Assembly: GCA_947382415.1 (NCBI GenBank)
Contig: CANCYO010000014.1
Span: forward strand, 1-52,378
Length of the DNA: 52,378 bases
Reading direction: 5' to 3'
Origin: an uncultured Lachnospiraceae bacterium
GTDB taxonomy: Bacteria > Bacillota > Clostridia > Lachnospirales > Lachnospiraceae
The notes below the pieces were generated by a model that did no database searches, had not been told where the DNA came from, and saw nothing but the letters and a program-made list of their open reading frames with translations. A program made the translations under genes and the position numbers. Of the stretch, positions 14,455-23,549 are shown piece after piece. Every line of letters begins with the position of its first letter. The stretch's first letter is position 1.

Positions 14455-15698
14455 GCCGGTTTCCTGCGGATGGTGAGCGGATTCCCCCCGTCCACAGCCT
14501 CCCTGGTGATAACGCAGGCCTCAATACCCTCGTCTGAAGGTATCTCATACATGATATCCATCATGATGCTCTCCATGATGGAACGCAGGCCTCTGGCTCC
14601 GGTCTTCCTCTCGAAAGCCTGGTCCGCAATGGCCTCAATGGCGTCCTGTTCAAAGTCAAGCTCCACCTCATCCATGTCAAAGAGCTTCTGATACTGTTTG
14701 ATCAGCGCGTTCTTGGGCTCCTTCAGGATGCGCACAAGGGCATCCCTGTCCAGTCCCTCCAGCGATACGCAGATAGGTACGCGCCCCACAAACTCCGGAA
14801 TCAGTCCGAATTTCACCAGATCCTGAGCCGTGACCTCCTGGAGCAGCGCGCTGCTCTCCTTCTGGGACTTGGTCGTCAGCTCCGTGTTAAATCCGATGGA
14901 CTTCCGGTCCAGTCTGGTCTCAATGATCTTCTCCAGCCCGTCAAAAGCTCCTCCACAGATAAACAGAATATTGGAGGTATCTACCTGTATCAACTCCTGA
15001 TGTGGATGCTTGCGCCCTCCCTGAGGCGGTACGCTGGCAACGGTTCCCTCAATGATCTTGAGCAGCGCCTGCTGTACGCCCTCGCCGGACACATCTCTGG
15101 TAATCGAAACATTCTCGCCCTTCTTGGTGATCTTGTCAATCTCGTCAATATAGATAATGCCGTACTGGGCTCTGTCCACATCATAGTCCGCCGCCTGAAT
15201 CAGCTTCAGCAGGATATTCTCCACATCCTCGCCCACATAGCCGGCCTCGGTCAATGTGGTGGCGTCCGCGATGGCAAAGGGCACATTGATAATCTTGGCC
15301 AACGTCTGGGCCAGATAAGTCTTGCCCGAACCCGTGGGCCCTACCATGATGATATTACTCTTCTGAAGCTCGACGTCGTCCAGATCCTTGGGCGCTGTCA
15401 CGCGCTTATAATGATTGTACACCGCCACGGCCAAAGCTTTCTTGGCGGCCTCCTGTCCGATGACATACTCGTCCAGAAAGGTCTTGATCTCTCTGGGCTT
15501 CAGCACATTGATCTCCGTGCGCTGCGCCTCTTCTACTTCCTCGTCCTCCAGCTCCTCCTCCAGAATGTCCGTGCAGATATCCACGCACTCGTCGCAGATA
15601 TACACGCCGGCAGGCCCCGCGATCAGCTTGCGCACCTGCCCCTGGGTCTTGTTGCAAAAGGAACATCTGATACTGTTATCAGTATTCTTTCCAGCCAT
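14451..15698 (-). CDS. clpX: ATP-dependent Clp protease unfoldase ClpX
   Basis: The 415-aa protein unfolds tagged proteins and threads them into ClpP. It has the N-terminal zinc domain (CSFCNKTQ and CDECVDIC, about 13-42), Walker A GPTGSGKT (about 117-124), Walker B IIYIDEIDKI, the GAFDGLEKII region, and the pore and IGF-type loop segments (IGFNTELT) needed to dock on ClpP. TAGGAG lies 6 bases before the ATG. It follows clpP by 32 bases and couples to engB. Full length, with nothing missing. Confidence 0.97.
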   Translation of the reverse strand: MAGKNTDNSIRCSFCNKTQGQVRKLIAGPAGVYICDECVDICTDILEEELEDEEVEEAQRTEINVLKPREIKTFLDEYVIGQEAAKKALAVAVYNHYKRVTAPKDLDDVELQKSNIIMVGPTGSGKTYLAQTLAKIINVPFAIADATTLTEAGYVGEDVENILLKLIQAADYDVDRAQYGIIYIDEIDKITKKGENVSITRDVSGEGVQQALLKIIEGTVASVPPQGGRKHPHQELIQVDTSNILFICGGAFDGLEKIIETRLDRKSIGFNTELTTKSQKESSALLQEVTAQDLVKFGLIPEFVGRVPICVSLEGLDRDALVRILKEPKNALIKQYQKLFDMDEVELDFEQDAIEAIADQAFERKTGARGLRSIMESIMMDIMYEIPSDEGIEACVITREAVDGGNPLTIRRKPA

Positions 15699-15730
15699 AA
15701 TATACTCCTACCCTTTTGATTTTCACTTGG

Positions 15731-16330
15731 TTATTTCTCGTCCGGAGCCGCGTGGAAGGTGAGCACCTTGTCGATCAGCCCGTATTCGCAGGCCTCCTCC
15801 GCACTCTTCCAGTTATCCCGCTCAGTGTCCGCACAGATCGTCTCATAATCTCTTCCGGTATTCTCCGCCAGCATACGGTTCAGCTTTTCCTTGGTGCGCA
15901 GAATATGCTTTGCCGCAATCTCAATCTCCGTGGCCTGGCCCTGAGTGCCTCCCAGAGGCTGATGAATCATCACCTCGGCGTTGGGAAGCGCATACCGCTT
16001 GCCCTTGGCGCCGCCGGCCAGTAAAAAGGCCCCCATGCTGGCAGCCATGCCGATACAGACAGTAGACACGTCGCATTTGATATATTTCATGGTGTCATAG
16101 ATCGCCATACCCGCGGTCACACTGCCGCCGGGGCTGTTGATATACAGATGGATATCCTTCTCGGGATCCTCCGCCTCCAGAAACAGGAGCTGGGCCACCA
16201 CAAGACTGGCAGTCGTCTCATTGACTTCCTCCCCGAGAATGATGATCCTGTCCTTCAAAAGTCTGGAATAAATATCATAAGACCGCTCTCCCTTGCTGGT
16301 CTGCTCGACAACGTAAGGTACTAAACTCAT
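15731..16330 (-). CDS. clpP: ATP-dependent Clp protease proteolytic subunit ClpP
   Basis: Starting at MSLVPYVVEQ (ATG at 16330, AGGAGGAAG upstream) the protein has 199 aa. The triad falls exactly at the canonical positions: Ser98 in GMAASMGAF, His123 in MIHQPLGG and Asp172. It forms the tetradecameric chamber used by ClpX and other Clp ATPases. A longer frame reaches 16447 but lacks a ribosome site and overlaps the promoter. It is followed 32 bases later by clpX. Confidence 0.97.
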   Translation of the reverse strand: MSLVPYVVEQTSKGERSYDIYSRLLKDRIIILGEEVNETTASLVVAQLLFLEAEDPEKDIHLYINSPGGSVTAGMAIYDTMKYIKCDVSTVCIGMAASMGAFLLAGGAKGKRYALPNAEVMIHQPLGGTQGQATEIEIAAKHILRTKEKLNRMLAENTGRDYETICADTERDNWKSAEEACEYGLIDKVLTFHAAPDEK

Positions 16331-16418
16331 GTGTCTTCCTCCTGTCTGTTCCGATCCTGAACGATCAGACTCTTTCATTTTCAAATCCTCTATATCCAAA
16401 TTTACTTCCATCTTTACC

Positions 16419-16447
16419 ATCTTATCCCACCGTATACATTTTTTCAA
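16419..16447 (-). promoter_or_regulatory. clpP-clpX operon promoter
   Basis: On the minus strand TTGAAA (16442-16447) and TAAGAT (16419-16424) are 17 bases apart. The leader is about 80 nt. No CtsR-type heptad repeat (GGTCAAA) is seen. Confidence 0.6.
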
Positions 16448-16539
16448 TGGAATCCGGTTGAATTTAATAAAAAGTTAATGTCGCCGGGGCAAAAGCACCG
16501 TCTTTTTCACAGTCTGTTTTATTCTCCTGTAATATGCGA

Positions 16540-16572
16540 AAAGTTGTACCTGATCCGCTCAGGTACAACTTT
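16540..16572 (-). terminator. Hairpin after tig, probable terminator
   Basis: A perfect 14-bp stem (AAAGTTGTACCTGA 16540-16553 with TCAGGTACAACTTT 16559-16572) lies 22 bases beyond the tig stop. The T run after it is short (TTTT), so partial read-through into clpP is possible. Confidence 0.65.
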
Positions 16573-16593
16573 CGCCGCTGTCCGCTGCCGGTG

Positions 16594-17922
16594 TTATTCC
16601 TCCGCGGTCTCCTTCTTTGCTTTGCTCTTGGAAGCCTTCTCCTCTTTAGCATGTTCCACAACAAACTCTACAGCCTTCTTGATGCAGATATCCTCACGCA
16701 CCTGTTTTGCACCGTTCTCGCCGAGAAGCTCTCTCACCTTGTCGGGCTCCATCTGATAAACCTCGCCCATGGTCTTTAACTCCTCCTGGAATTCCTCCTC
16801 GGAGACCTCCATCTTCTCTGCGGCGGCAACTGCCTCCAGCACCAGACGGGACTGAATCCGCTTCAGCGCCTGAGGACGAACCTGCTCAAGCAGTCTGGCG
16901 GGCGTCATGCCGGTAAACTGCATATACTGCTCCATAGACAGCCCCTGAGACTGGATTCTCTGGGAAAATTCATCCACCATCTGTCTCTGCTGCGTGTCGA
17001 GCATGGCGTCGGGAATCTCCATCTTGGCATCCTCGATGACTGCGTCCACGGCAGCCTCTTCTTTTGCGTCTTTGGCTGCTGCGGCCTTCTTATCCGCCAG
17101 CTTTTTCTTCACATCCTCGCGATACTCCGCCATGGTGTCAAACTCGGACACCTCGCTGGCAAACTCGTCGTCCAGCTCGGGCAGAATCTTTTCCTTGATT
17201 TCTTTTACAGTACACTTAAACACTGCGGGCTTACCTGCAAGCTCCTGGGCCTGATAATCCTCAGGGAAAGTCACATTCACATCCACCTGCGCGTTCAGCT
17301 CCGCGCCGATCAGCGCCTCCTCAAAACCGAGGATAAACTGCCCGGATCCGATGGTCAGCGGATAGTTCTCACCCTTTCCGCCCTCAAAAGCCACACCGTC
17401 CACAAAGCCTTCAAAGTCAATGACCGTCATATCTCCATCCTTTACGGCCCTGTCCTCCACATTGACCGTGCGGGCATTGGTCTCTCTCTCTCTCTCGATC
17501 GCCTTATCGATATCTTCCTCAGTCACGGCAAGATCCGCAGCGGGAACCTTCACACCCTTGTACTTGCCCAGCGTCACCTCAGGCTTCAAAGCTACCTCCG
17601 CGGTAAAGATAAAGGGCTTTCCGGCCTCGATCTGCACCACGTCCACCCTGGGCGCGGACACGATATCTTCGCTGCACTCCTCCAGCGCCTTCTCATATGC
17701 CCCGGGAATCAGTTCATTGGCTGCATCCTCATAAAATATCTCCTTACCGTACATCTGCTCGATCATCTTGCGGGGCGCTTTGCCCTTGCGGAAACCGGGA
17801 ATGCTGATCCGATTTTTGTTCTGACGATACGCACTGTCGATAGCCTTGTCCAGCTCCTCCGCAGACACCTCAATGGTGAGCTTTGCCATGCCCTTCTCCA
17901 ACTTTTCCACCTGTAAACTCAT
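16594..17922 (-). CDS. tig: Trigger factor, ribosome-associated chaperone and prolyl isomerase
   Basis: From MSLQVEKLEKGMAKL (ATG at 17922, AAGGAGG 8 bases upstream) the protein has 442 aa. The N-terminal ribosome-binding domain contains the GFRKGKAPRKMIEQMYG signature (about 43-59). The FKBP-type isomerase domain spans about 155-245 (DGDMTVIDFEGFVDG). The rest is the helical chaperone arm, ending in a lysine-rich tail. It binds nascent chains at the exit tunnel. It precedes clpP-clpX, as in many Firmicutes, but has its own promoter and a hairpin after it. Confidence 0.96.
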   Translation of the reverse strand: MSLQVEKLEKGMAKLTIEVSAEELDKAIDSAYRQNKNRISIPGFRKGKAPRKMIEQMYGKEIFYEDAANELIPGAYEKALEECSEDIVSAPRVDVVQIEAGKPFIFTAEVALKPEVTLGKYKGVKVPAADLAVTEEDIDKAIERERETNARTVNVEDRAVKDGDMTVIDFEGFVDGVAFEGGKGENYPLTIGSGQFILGFEEALIGAELNAQVDVNVTFPEDYQAQELAGKPAVFKCTVKEIKEKILPELDDEFASEVSEFDTMAEYREDVKKKLADKKAAAAKDAKEEAAVDAVIEDAKMEIPDAMLDTQQRQMVDEFSQRIQSQGLSMEQYMQFTGMTPARLLEQVRPQALKRIQSRLVLEAVAAAEKMEVSEEEFQEELKTMGEVYQMEPDKVRELLGENGAKQVREDICIKKAVEFVVEHAKEEKASKSKAKKETAEE

Positions 17923-18023
17923 GTGTATTTCCTCCTTCATATCTGTGCCGGTTCTATCTCAAATCTGCCGGAGTCAGCGCAAACAGACTCTCAGGCATCG
18001 GACATAGTCACAGTCATTTTAGG

Positions 18024-18052
18024 ATTATAACAAATTTCCGGCCTGTTTGCAA
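18024..18052 (-). promoter_or_regulatory. tig promoter
   Basis: On the minus strand TTGCAA (18047-18052) and a perfect TATAAT (18024-18029) are 17 bases apart. Confidence 0.7.
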
Positions 18053-18094
18053 GCACTGAGTCTGAAAAGGATGATTTAAGATAAAATATAAAAC

Positions 18095-18135
18095 AGAGCC
18101 AATCGGCTGAAAATCACTCCACGCTGATTGGCTCT
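18095..18135. terminator. Terminator after the SEC-C gene
   Basis: AGAGCCAATCGGC (18095-18107) pairs with GCTGATTGGCTCT (18123-18135), 13 bp with one wobble. T-rich runs flank it on both strands. Confidence 0.85.
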
Positions 18136-18141
18136 CGTTTT

Positions 18142-19088
18142 TTACTGAGGTTTATAATCTTTATTTTTACAGCAGTTTTTATACTTTTTCCCCGATCCGC
18201 ACGGACAGGGATCATTTGGATATATTTTCTTCTTCCCGCCCTGCCGGAATTCGATCACCTTGCTTTTTTCGGGCAGAGGCAGCAAAAACCTTCCTGCTCT
18301 GGCGGAGAGCTCGTTTGGCGTGAAACCTCTGTTTAACAGCATTCTGGTATTATTCCACAAATCATTGACCAGTTCCATCAACCTGTTGACCCCGCTGTCA
18401 TCCTTCAGATCCACCTCCAAATCTTCAAAAATCTGATAAATATCCTCCATCCTGCAGTCTGCGGCAATCTCTCTCTGTACCGCGTCGCAGATAAAATCCG
18501 CCTCGTCCTGATCCGCATCCGTATTTTTCACCAGGAAGCGTCTTAACCTTTTTGCCTCTGCACTGTCAAAAATGCATCCCCGCGTTGCAAGCTTCCATAT
18601 TTCTTCCAGAGTCGGAATATAGAATTCTTTATCGCCCTGCGCACTTTGCAGTCCTCTGTCATCTTCACTGCCGTATTCAGGGCTATCAGCTTCTGCAGAA
18701 CAGACATGGGTGCGATTCCGTACAGGAGCCCCACCACCGTCAGACAGCACAGTAAATAACAGTTTTTCTTCCTGTTCTCCGCAAATTCCTGATCCTGAAA
18801 TGACTGATAGGCTGTCCTCACTTCTTCCGGCACCATCACCCGTCCATCCGGCAGCATACCGATATAACCGGCCTCACACAAAAAAATCAACCGATCCGGC
18901 TTCTCCGTATCATAAATTTCATTGGCTTTTGCGGCCTTCTCAAATTCCTCCAACTCATCGTCCTGCAGCCACAGAAAATAAGTTTTCATCACCTCCGGCT
19001 GTAATATATATGCTATCAGCTTCTCTATAGCAATCTCTCTACGGCATCGGGAAAGATTTTTTAAACCTTTCGTCTCCGCCATCTCCAC
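18142..19088 (-). pseudogene. SEC-C motif protein, reading frame broken
   Basis: Two overlapping frames together encode one protein. The 5' frame (19088 to about 18640) reads KGLKNLSRCRREIAIEKLIAY and on to SVLQKLIALNTAVKMTED. The 3' frame (from about 18680 to 18142) takes over with GDKEFYIPTLEEIWKLATRG and ends in a SEC-C zinc motif PNDPCPCGSGKKYKNCC. Each frame turns into unlikely sequence where the other becomes good, so a one-base change between 18620 and 18690 has split the gene. No convincing slippery heptamer was found. The 5' frame also continues upstream without a start of its own into the pRiA4b-type gene, from which a further one-base change separates it. A sequencing error is possible. 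Confidence 0.75.
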
Positions 19089-19110
19089 AATATCGTCTTT
19101 ATCATAGTCC

Positions 19111-19926
19111 TCAAAAAATATCTTTCAGTGAAATGTCTGACAGAAACTGCCGCTCCGGCGCTTCACGTTTCATTTGTTCCGCCAAACGCTGCAGATTCTC
19201 CTCCATCAGATGCTTCCCTGACCTGTTTACGGAAATGCTTTTGTTTTTATCCCGCTTCGTAGCGTTCAATCCGGTTTTTCCCGAAAAATGCTCCTCATAA
19301 ATATCGCTTTGGCAACGCTTCTCTCCTTTTCCCCACCTGTAGAAAAAGCTCTCCCGCAGTGTCCGGTTCACTTCGTCCGGATCATATTCCCGGGGATATC
19401 CCTGCGACTGCATCCATTCCAGCCTTTCCTCATATTCGGGATGGCTGCTGTCACTGACAATCTCCAGACAGTCATAGTACCCATAAATACCGCCGCAGTC
19501 CTCCACCGGACAGTCTCCCTTATATTTAATCACCTGCGGATAGTCATACGCATAATCCTCGATGATCTTCTCCACAGTCACCCGATGCTGCCAGTCGTCA
19601 CCCAGATCATATGTATAAGTAAACCAGTCGTTCTTCTCCAAATACTCTCTGATAAAGGTAGTGGATGCTTCTATATAATCAAAGGGCTCATAACTGAACT
19701 CATATTCCTCCGCCTGCTCCACAACACGAAGCTCCAGATGATAAAATTCAAACTCAAATAAATGATACCCGCACCAGCCCATGACCTCGTTTAAGATCAT
19801 ACTGAGCTGGGAGAACGTGATTCCCGCAGGAACGATCGCTCTGCGCCAGATAGGCGGTTTAGAGTTTTTGATCATGATCTTCAATTGAAATGCTTTCATT
19901 TCCGGATCCCTTCTGTATCTTTCCAT
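19111..19926 (-). CDS. pRiA4b ORF-3 family protein (N-terminal part of a split gene)
   Basis: The 271-aa frame contains the pRiA4b ORF-3-like domain (about 10-185) with KPPIWRRAIVPAGITFSQL, WCGYHLFEFEF, YTYDLGDDWQHRVTVEKI and PVEDCGGIYGYYD. The family is common but its biochemical role is unknown. The end is suspicious: after SLKDIF the stop TGA is created by a run of six T residues (19114-19119). Removing one T gives KDIFEDYDKDDIVEMAETKG, which runs directly into the SEC-C frame downstream. The gene was therefore probably one long protein, now split. AGGAAA lies 5-6 bases before the ATG; a second ATG nine codons later is possible. A +1 shift at TTT-TGA, as in prfB, cannot be excluded. Confidence 0.75.
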   Translation of the reverse strand: MERYRRDPEMKAFQLKIMIKNSKPPIWRRAIVPAGITFSQLSMILNEVMGWCGYHLFEFEFYHLELRVVEQAEEYEFSYEPFDYIEASTTFIREYLEKNDWFTYTYDLGDDWQHRVTVEKIIEDYAYDYPQVIKYKGDCPVEDCGGIYGYYDCLEIVSDSSHPEYEERLEWMQSQGYPREYDPDEVNRTLRESFFYRWGKGEKRCQSDIYEEHFSGKTGLNATKRDKNKSISVNRSGKHLMEENLQRLAEQMKREAPERQFLSDISLKDIF

Positions 19927-19949
19927 ATTATTTTCCTATATTTACAGAA

Positions 19950-19977
19950 AGGCAGCCAACCCCAAAGTCGGCTGCCT
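19950..19977 (-). terminator. Terminator after lysC
   Basis: AGGCAGCCAAC (19950-19960) pairs with GTCGGCTGCCT (19967-19977), 11 bp with one wobble. The following T tract is weak (TTTCTG). Confidence 0.65.
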
Positions 19978-19994
19978 GATACCATCTGAATACC

Positions 19995-21314
19995 TTACAA
20001 CTTCGTCACCACGAAAATATCATAAATTGCCCGGATTGCCGTCTCAAAATCCTCGTCGGACACGCCGATGATGATATTCTGCTCGGAAGATCCCTGGTCG
20101 ATCATCTTGACATTGATGTGATTGTGCGCCAGCGCCGCGAAGATCCTGCCCGCCGTCCCGCGCATGGACTTCATGCCGCGCCCCACAACCGCTATCAGAG
20201 CGATATCGGACTCGATCTCGATCGTGTCGGGATGGGCAAGTCTGTGAATGCCCGCCACAACCTGCTGTTCCTTGTGCATGAATTCATCCTGATGGACAAA
20301 CACGGTCATGGTGTCGATGCCTGAGGGCACATGTTCAAAGGAGATGCCGTTATCCTCGAAGGCCTGCAGCACTTTTCTGCCAAAACCGATCTCCGCGTTC
20401 ATCATATCTTTCTCGATATTAATGGAGCAGAATCCCTTCTTGCCCGCGATGCCGGTAATGACATATTTGGATTTCTGGCAGGTGCTGCCCACGATCCATG
20501 TCCCGTTGTCCTCGGGATCATTGGTGTTGCGGATATTGATGGGGATGCTCTCCTGACGGACAGGGAAAATGGCGTCCTCATGCAGCACACTGGCTCCCAT
20601 ATAGGAGAGCTCTCTCAGTTCTCTGTAGGTGATAACGTCGATACGCGCCGGATTATCTATGATCCTGGGATCCGCGGTCATGAAGCCGGACACATCCGTC
20701 CAGTTCTCATACACATCCGCCTTCACGGCCTTGGCCACAATAGAGCCGGTGACATCGGACCCGCCTCTGGAGAAGGTTTTCACCGTTCCATCGGGCTGAG
20801 CGCCGTAAAATCCGGGCACAACGGCTTTTTTGCACTCTGCAAGCCTCGCGGAGAGAACCTCGTTGGTCTTTGCCGCGTCAAAATCGCCCTTCTCGTCAAA
20901 AAAGATAACTGTGGCCGCGTCGATAAACTCGTAGCCCAGATAATTTGCCATTATGATCCCGTTTAAATACTCGCCTCTGGACGCCGCATAGTTGGAACCG
21001 GCTTTGTCTTTAAAATTCTTCTCAATGGTCCGAAATTCTTCGTCCAGACTCAGCTCCAGTTTCAGCCCCTGAATGATTTCCTCATAGCGCGCCTTGATCT
21101 CCTGAAGCTCCCCTGAGAACTTCTTGCCGCTCTCTGCCAGAGCATAGCAGTCATACAGCATATCCGTAACCTTGGTATCCTTTGAAAAACGCTTTCCCGG
21201 AGCGGACGGAACCACATACCGCCTCTCCTTGTCCGCGCGAATGATCTTTCCCACCTTCTGAAACTGCTCTGCGCTGGCCAGAGAGCTTCCGCCAAATTTC
21301 ACTACCTTAGACAT
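19995..21314 (-). CDS. lysC: Aspartate kinase
   Basis: The 439-aa enzyme phosphorylates aspartate, the first step to lysine, threonine and methionine. It begins with VVKFGGSSLASAEQF (the KFGGSS nucleotide motif), has the SRGGSDVTGS loop (about 182-191) and the TADPRII segment, and ends with two ACT domains (about 300-439) for amino-acid feedback. The long insert LPSAPGKRF... type sequence after residue 35 is normal for the clostridial form. GAGGAG precedes the ATG by 8 bases. It lies 30 bases behind hom in one operon, so it probably serves the threonine branch and is feedback controlled. Confidence 0.95.
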   Translation of the reverse strand: MSKVVKFGGSSLASAEQFQKVGKIIRADKERRYVVPSAPGKRFSKDTKVTDMLYDCYALAESGKKFSGELQEIKARYEEIIQGLKLELSLDEEFRTIEKNFKDKAGSNYAASRGEYLNGIIMANYLGYEFIDAATVIFFDEKGDFDAAKTNEVLSARLAECKKAVVPGFYGAQPDGTVKTFSRGGSDVTGSIVAKAVKADVYENWTDVSGFMTADPRIIDNPARIDVITYRELRELSYMGASVLHEDAIFPVRQESIPINIRNTNDPEDNGTWIVGSTCQKSKYVITGIAGKKGFCSINIEKDMMNAEIGFGRKVLQAFEDNGISFEHVPSGIDTMTVFVHQDEFMHKEQQVVAGIHRLAHPDTIEIESDIALIAVVGRGMKSMRGTAGRIFAALAHNHINVKMIDQGSSEQNIIIGVSDEDFETAIRAIYDIFVVTKL

Positions 21315-21344
21315 AATTTCTACTCCTCAAATCTCTTTCCTGTT

Positions 21345-22556
21345 TTAATATAAGCGGATGCGGCTTTCCACGTCACTGCCCAGAGCCTCGCATTTTGCCG
21401 CAAAGTCCTTCTCCTTCACAGGCTTTGTGAAAAGGGCAAAATCCGCCTCGCGCCCGGGTACATCAAGCGTCTCACAGCCCGCAAAAGCAGCCTCCGCCGC
21501 CTCTCTGGCGGACGCTTTCACTCTCACAAAATAACGGCTCTCCTGCTCGGATATGTCTGCGATCCCCGCATCCTTCTCCTCCCAGAAGCACATGATGATC
21601 TTGCCCAGATGTCTGGCGCAGTCCACCACATCGGACACCACTGCGCTGGCAGTGGGAAGCTTGCCCGCACCGCGTCCGTAATACATGGAATCCCCCAGCA
21701 TATTGCCGGTGACAAGCACTGCGTTAAACACATCGTTCACCATGGCGAGGGGATTGTCCCGATCCAGCATAAAGGGGGCAACCATGGCCATCACCTGATC
21801 TTCTCCCAGCGCCGTGCTCTTTGCCAGAAGTTTGATGGTCTTGCCCGCAGCCCTGGCGTAGACAAAATCGTCCGCGCTCACCCGGGTGATACCCTCCGTG
21901 TAAATCTTTTCGGAATCCACATTCATTCCCATCATCAACGAAGACAGGATTGCAATCTTACGGCAGGCGTCGTGGCCCTCCACATCCGCCTCGGGATTGC
22001 GCTCCGCATAACCCTTCTCCTGAGCCTCTTTGAGCACGTCGGCAAAATCCGCGCCTTCCCGCTCCATCTTGGTGAGGATATAATTGGTGGTTCCATTCAG
22101 AATTCCGGTAATCGCCTCAATGCGCTCCGCAGTCAGAGAATAATTCAGGGGACGGATAATGGGAATCCCGCCGCCCACACTGGCCTCAAACAGATAATTG
22201 CAATTATTGGCATGGGCAATCTGCAGCAGCTCGGGACCATGCTTTGCCACCAGCTCCTTGTTGGAGGTACACACGCTCTTGCCCCGTTCCAGCGCGGCCT
22301 TGGTAAACCGGTAAGCGGCGCCCACACCGCCCATGGTCTCGCAGATGATCGCAACCTCGTCGTCATTCACGATCTGCTCAAAATCATGAACCACCTTATC
22401 CGCGTAAGGATCGCCGGGAAAATCCCGCAGATCGAGAATGTATTTCACATTCAGCTCCTGTCCGGATTTCTTGTTCACCATATCCTTATTTTTCCCGATG
22501 ACCTCCACCACACCGCTGCCCACGGTGCCATATCCTAATACCGCTACATTAACCAT
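21345..22556 (-). CDS. hom: Homoserine dehydrogenase
   Basis: From MVNVAVLGYGTVGSG (ATG at 22556, GGGAG 9 bases upstream) the enzyme has 403 aa. It reduces aspartate semialdehyde to homoserine. The N-terminal Rossmann motif GYGTVGSG (8-15) is followed by the catalytic-domain signatures GILNGTTNYILTKM and NPEADVEGHDACRKIAIL. The C-terminal region (about 330-403) is shorter than a full ACT domain of other family members but contains a VRVKASAREAAEAAF pattern consistent with one. The operon order is ACT regulator, hom, lysC. Confidence 0.95.
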   Translation of the reverse strand: MVNVAVLGYGTVGSGVVEVIGKNKDMVNKKSGQELNVKYILDLRDFPGDPYADKVVHDFEQIVNDDEVAIICETMGGVGAAYRFTKAALERGKSVCTSNKELVAKHGPELLQIAHANNCNYLFEASVGGGIPIIRPLNYSLTAERIEAITGILNGTTNYILTKMEREGADFADVLKEAQEKGYAERNPEADVEGHDACRKIAILSSLMMGMNVDSEKIYTEGITRVSADDFVYARAAGKTIKLLAKSTALGEDQVMAMVAPFMLDRDNPLAMVNDVFNAVLVTGNMLGDSMYYGRGAGKLPTASAVVSDVVDCARHLGKIIMCFWEEKDAGIADISEQESRYFVRVKASAREAAEAAFAGCETLDVPGREADFALFTKPVKEKDFAAKCEALGSDVESRIRLY

Positions 22557-22639
22557 GCCTGTCTTCTCCCTTATCATTCTTTCTGGTATTTTCGCTTTTC
22601 ATTCGCATCGCTTTCCATCGCTTACACATTGCCCCGGCT

Positions 22640-23083
22640 TCACTCCCGGGCCAGTATCTTGACATGATGGACGCCCTTCTGGATCTCCATCCGCTCAATC
22701 ATCCGGGAGACATCTCCCGTGGTTTTGAGCACCTGAACGCTCAGACTTAAGGATGCGATTCCGTTGATGGGAATACTCTGATGAATCGTCAGTATATTTG
22801 CCTGATACTCTGCTATGATCTTCAACACATCGGACAAAAGTCCCGGTTCATCCTCCATCTGAAAAGTCAGAGTCAGAATCGTCCCCTGGGAATTGTCATG
22901 GAATTGAAAAATATCGTCCTTGTACTTATAAAAGGAGCTGCGGCTGATACCTACCGCATCCACCGCCTCCTGAACGGTCACAACCCGCTCCGACTCCAGA
23001 AGACGTTTTGCCTCAACCACCTTCAACAACACCTCGGGAACCGCCTTTCGGCGCACCACAAAATACTTGGCTGCCTCTCCCAT
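22640..23083 (-). CDS. ACT-domain regulatory protein (PheB / UPF0735 type)
   Basis: The 147-aa protein has an N-terminal helix-turn-helix-like region (about 15-62, EVLLKVVEAKRLLESER and VGISRSSFYKYKDDIF) and a C-terminal ACT domain (about 70-143, LTFQMEDEPGLLSDVLKIIAEY). ACT domains bind amino acids. The family precedes hom in many Firmicutes and is thought to sense a product of the pathway. AAAGGA precedes the ATG. It has its own promoter and begins the hom-lysC operon, which supports a regulatory role. Confidence 0.9.
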   Translation of the reverse strand: MGEAAKYFVVRRKAVPEVLLKVVEAKRLLESERVVTVQEAVDAVGISRSSFYKYKDDIFQFHDNSQGTILTLTFQMEDEPGLLSDVLKIIAEYQANILTIHQSIPINGIASLSLSVQVLKTTGDVSRMIERMEIQKGVHHVKILARE

Positions 23084-23134
23084 AGTATTCCTTTCTGTGT
23101 TCGCAGAGCGGACACTTGTTTTCTGACGAAAGAT

Positions 23135-23163
23135 ATTCTAACATATACTCTCAGGAAATACAA
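23135..23163 (-). promoter_or_regulatory. Promoter of the ACT-hom-lysC operon
   Basis: On the minus strand TTGTAT (23158-23163) and TAGAAT (23135-23140) are 17 bases apart. No T-box or lysine riboswitch is visible in the short leader. Confidence 0.6.
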
Positions 23164-23200
23164 GCATAAAATATAACCTGCCCATTCAGGCTGAAGTTAC

Positions 23201-23227
23201 AACAGCAGTCCTGTCAGGACTGCTGTT
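23201..23227 (-). terminator. Terminator overlapping the end of the BlaI-type gene
   Basis: AACAGCAGTC (23201-23210) and GACTGCTGTT (23218-23227) form a perfect 10-bp stem with loop CTGTCAG. The stop codon of the repressor gene lies in the loop. Confidence 0.6.
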
Positions 23228-23549
23228 TCTTCTGCTGCTTCTGCTGTTTCTGACGCTCCTTCAGATCTTCCAGCGTCACGATATTGCTGAAACGGTTCAG
23301 CTCATCCAGCATATGCTTGATGATCGCTTCTCTGGAAGCCTCGGTAGGGCTGTACTGTCTGCTCAACACTTTGCCGCTGTGGGTGACGCCTGACACTTCC
23401 ACCAGCTCCGCATGGAGAAGCTTTCTCAAGACCGCCGTCACTGTGCTCTGAGTGAGACCCGATCCCTCATTTACGATCTCCGTCACGATCATAGGCTCCT
23501 GCTTCTTCCACAAAATGTTTAAAACATCCAAGTCTCTTTCATTCATCAT
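23214..23549 (-). CDS. BlaI/MecI/CopY-family transcriptional repressor
   Basis: The 111-aa protein has the winged-helix of this family: ERDLDVLNILWKKQEPMIV, then LTQSTVTAVLRKLLHAELVEV (recognition helix about 32-45). After the dimerisation region it ends in a Gln/Lys-rich tail (KQQKQQKKQQS). BlaI and MecI are cleaved by BlaR1-type proteases, but none is encoded here. AGGAGG lies 8 bases before the first ATG. It is divergent from the serpin gene; three TGTA-N-TACA-like boxes lie between, which makes this protein a good candidate for their ligand. Confidence 0.9.
   Translation of the reverse strand: MMNERDLDVLNILWKKQEPMIVTEIVNEGSGLTQSTVTAVLRKLLHAELVEVSGVTHSGKVLSRQYSPTEASREAIIKHMLDELNRFSNIVTLEDLKERQKQQKQQKKQQS

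Noticed and set aside
16331..16447. Longer ClpP with 39 extra N-terminal residues
   Set aside because: Overlaps the promoter and has no ribosome site; the triad numbering fits the shorter form exactly.
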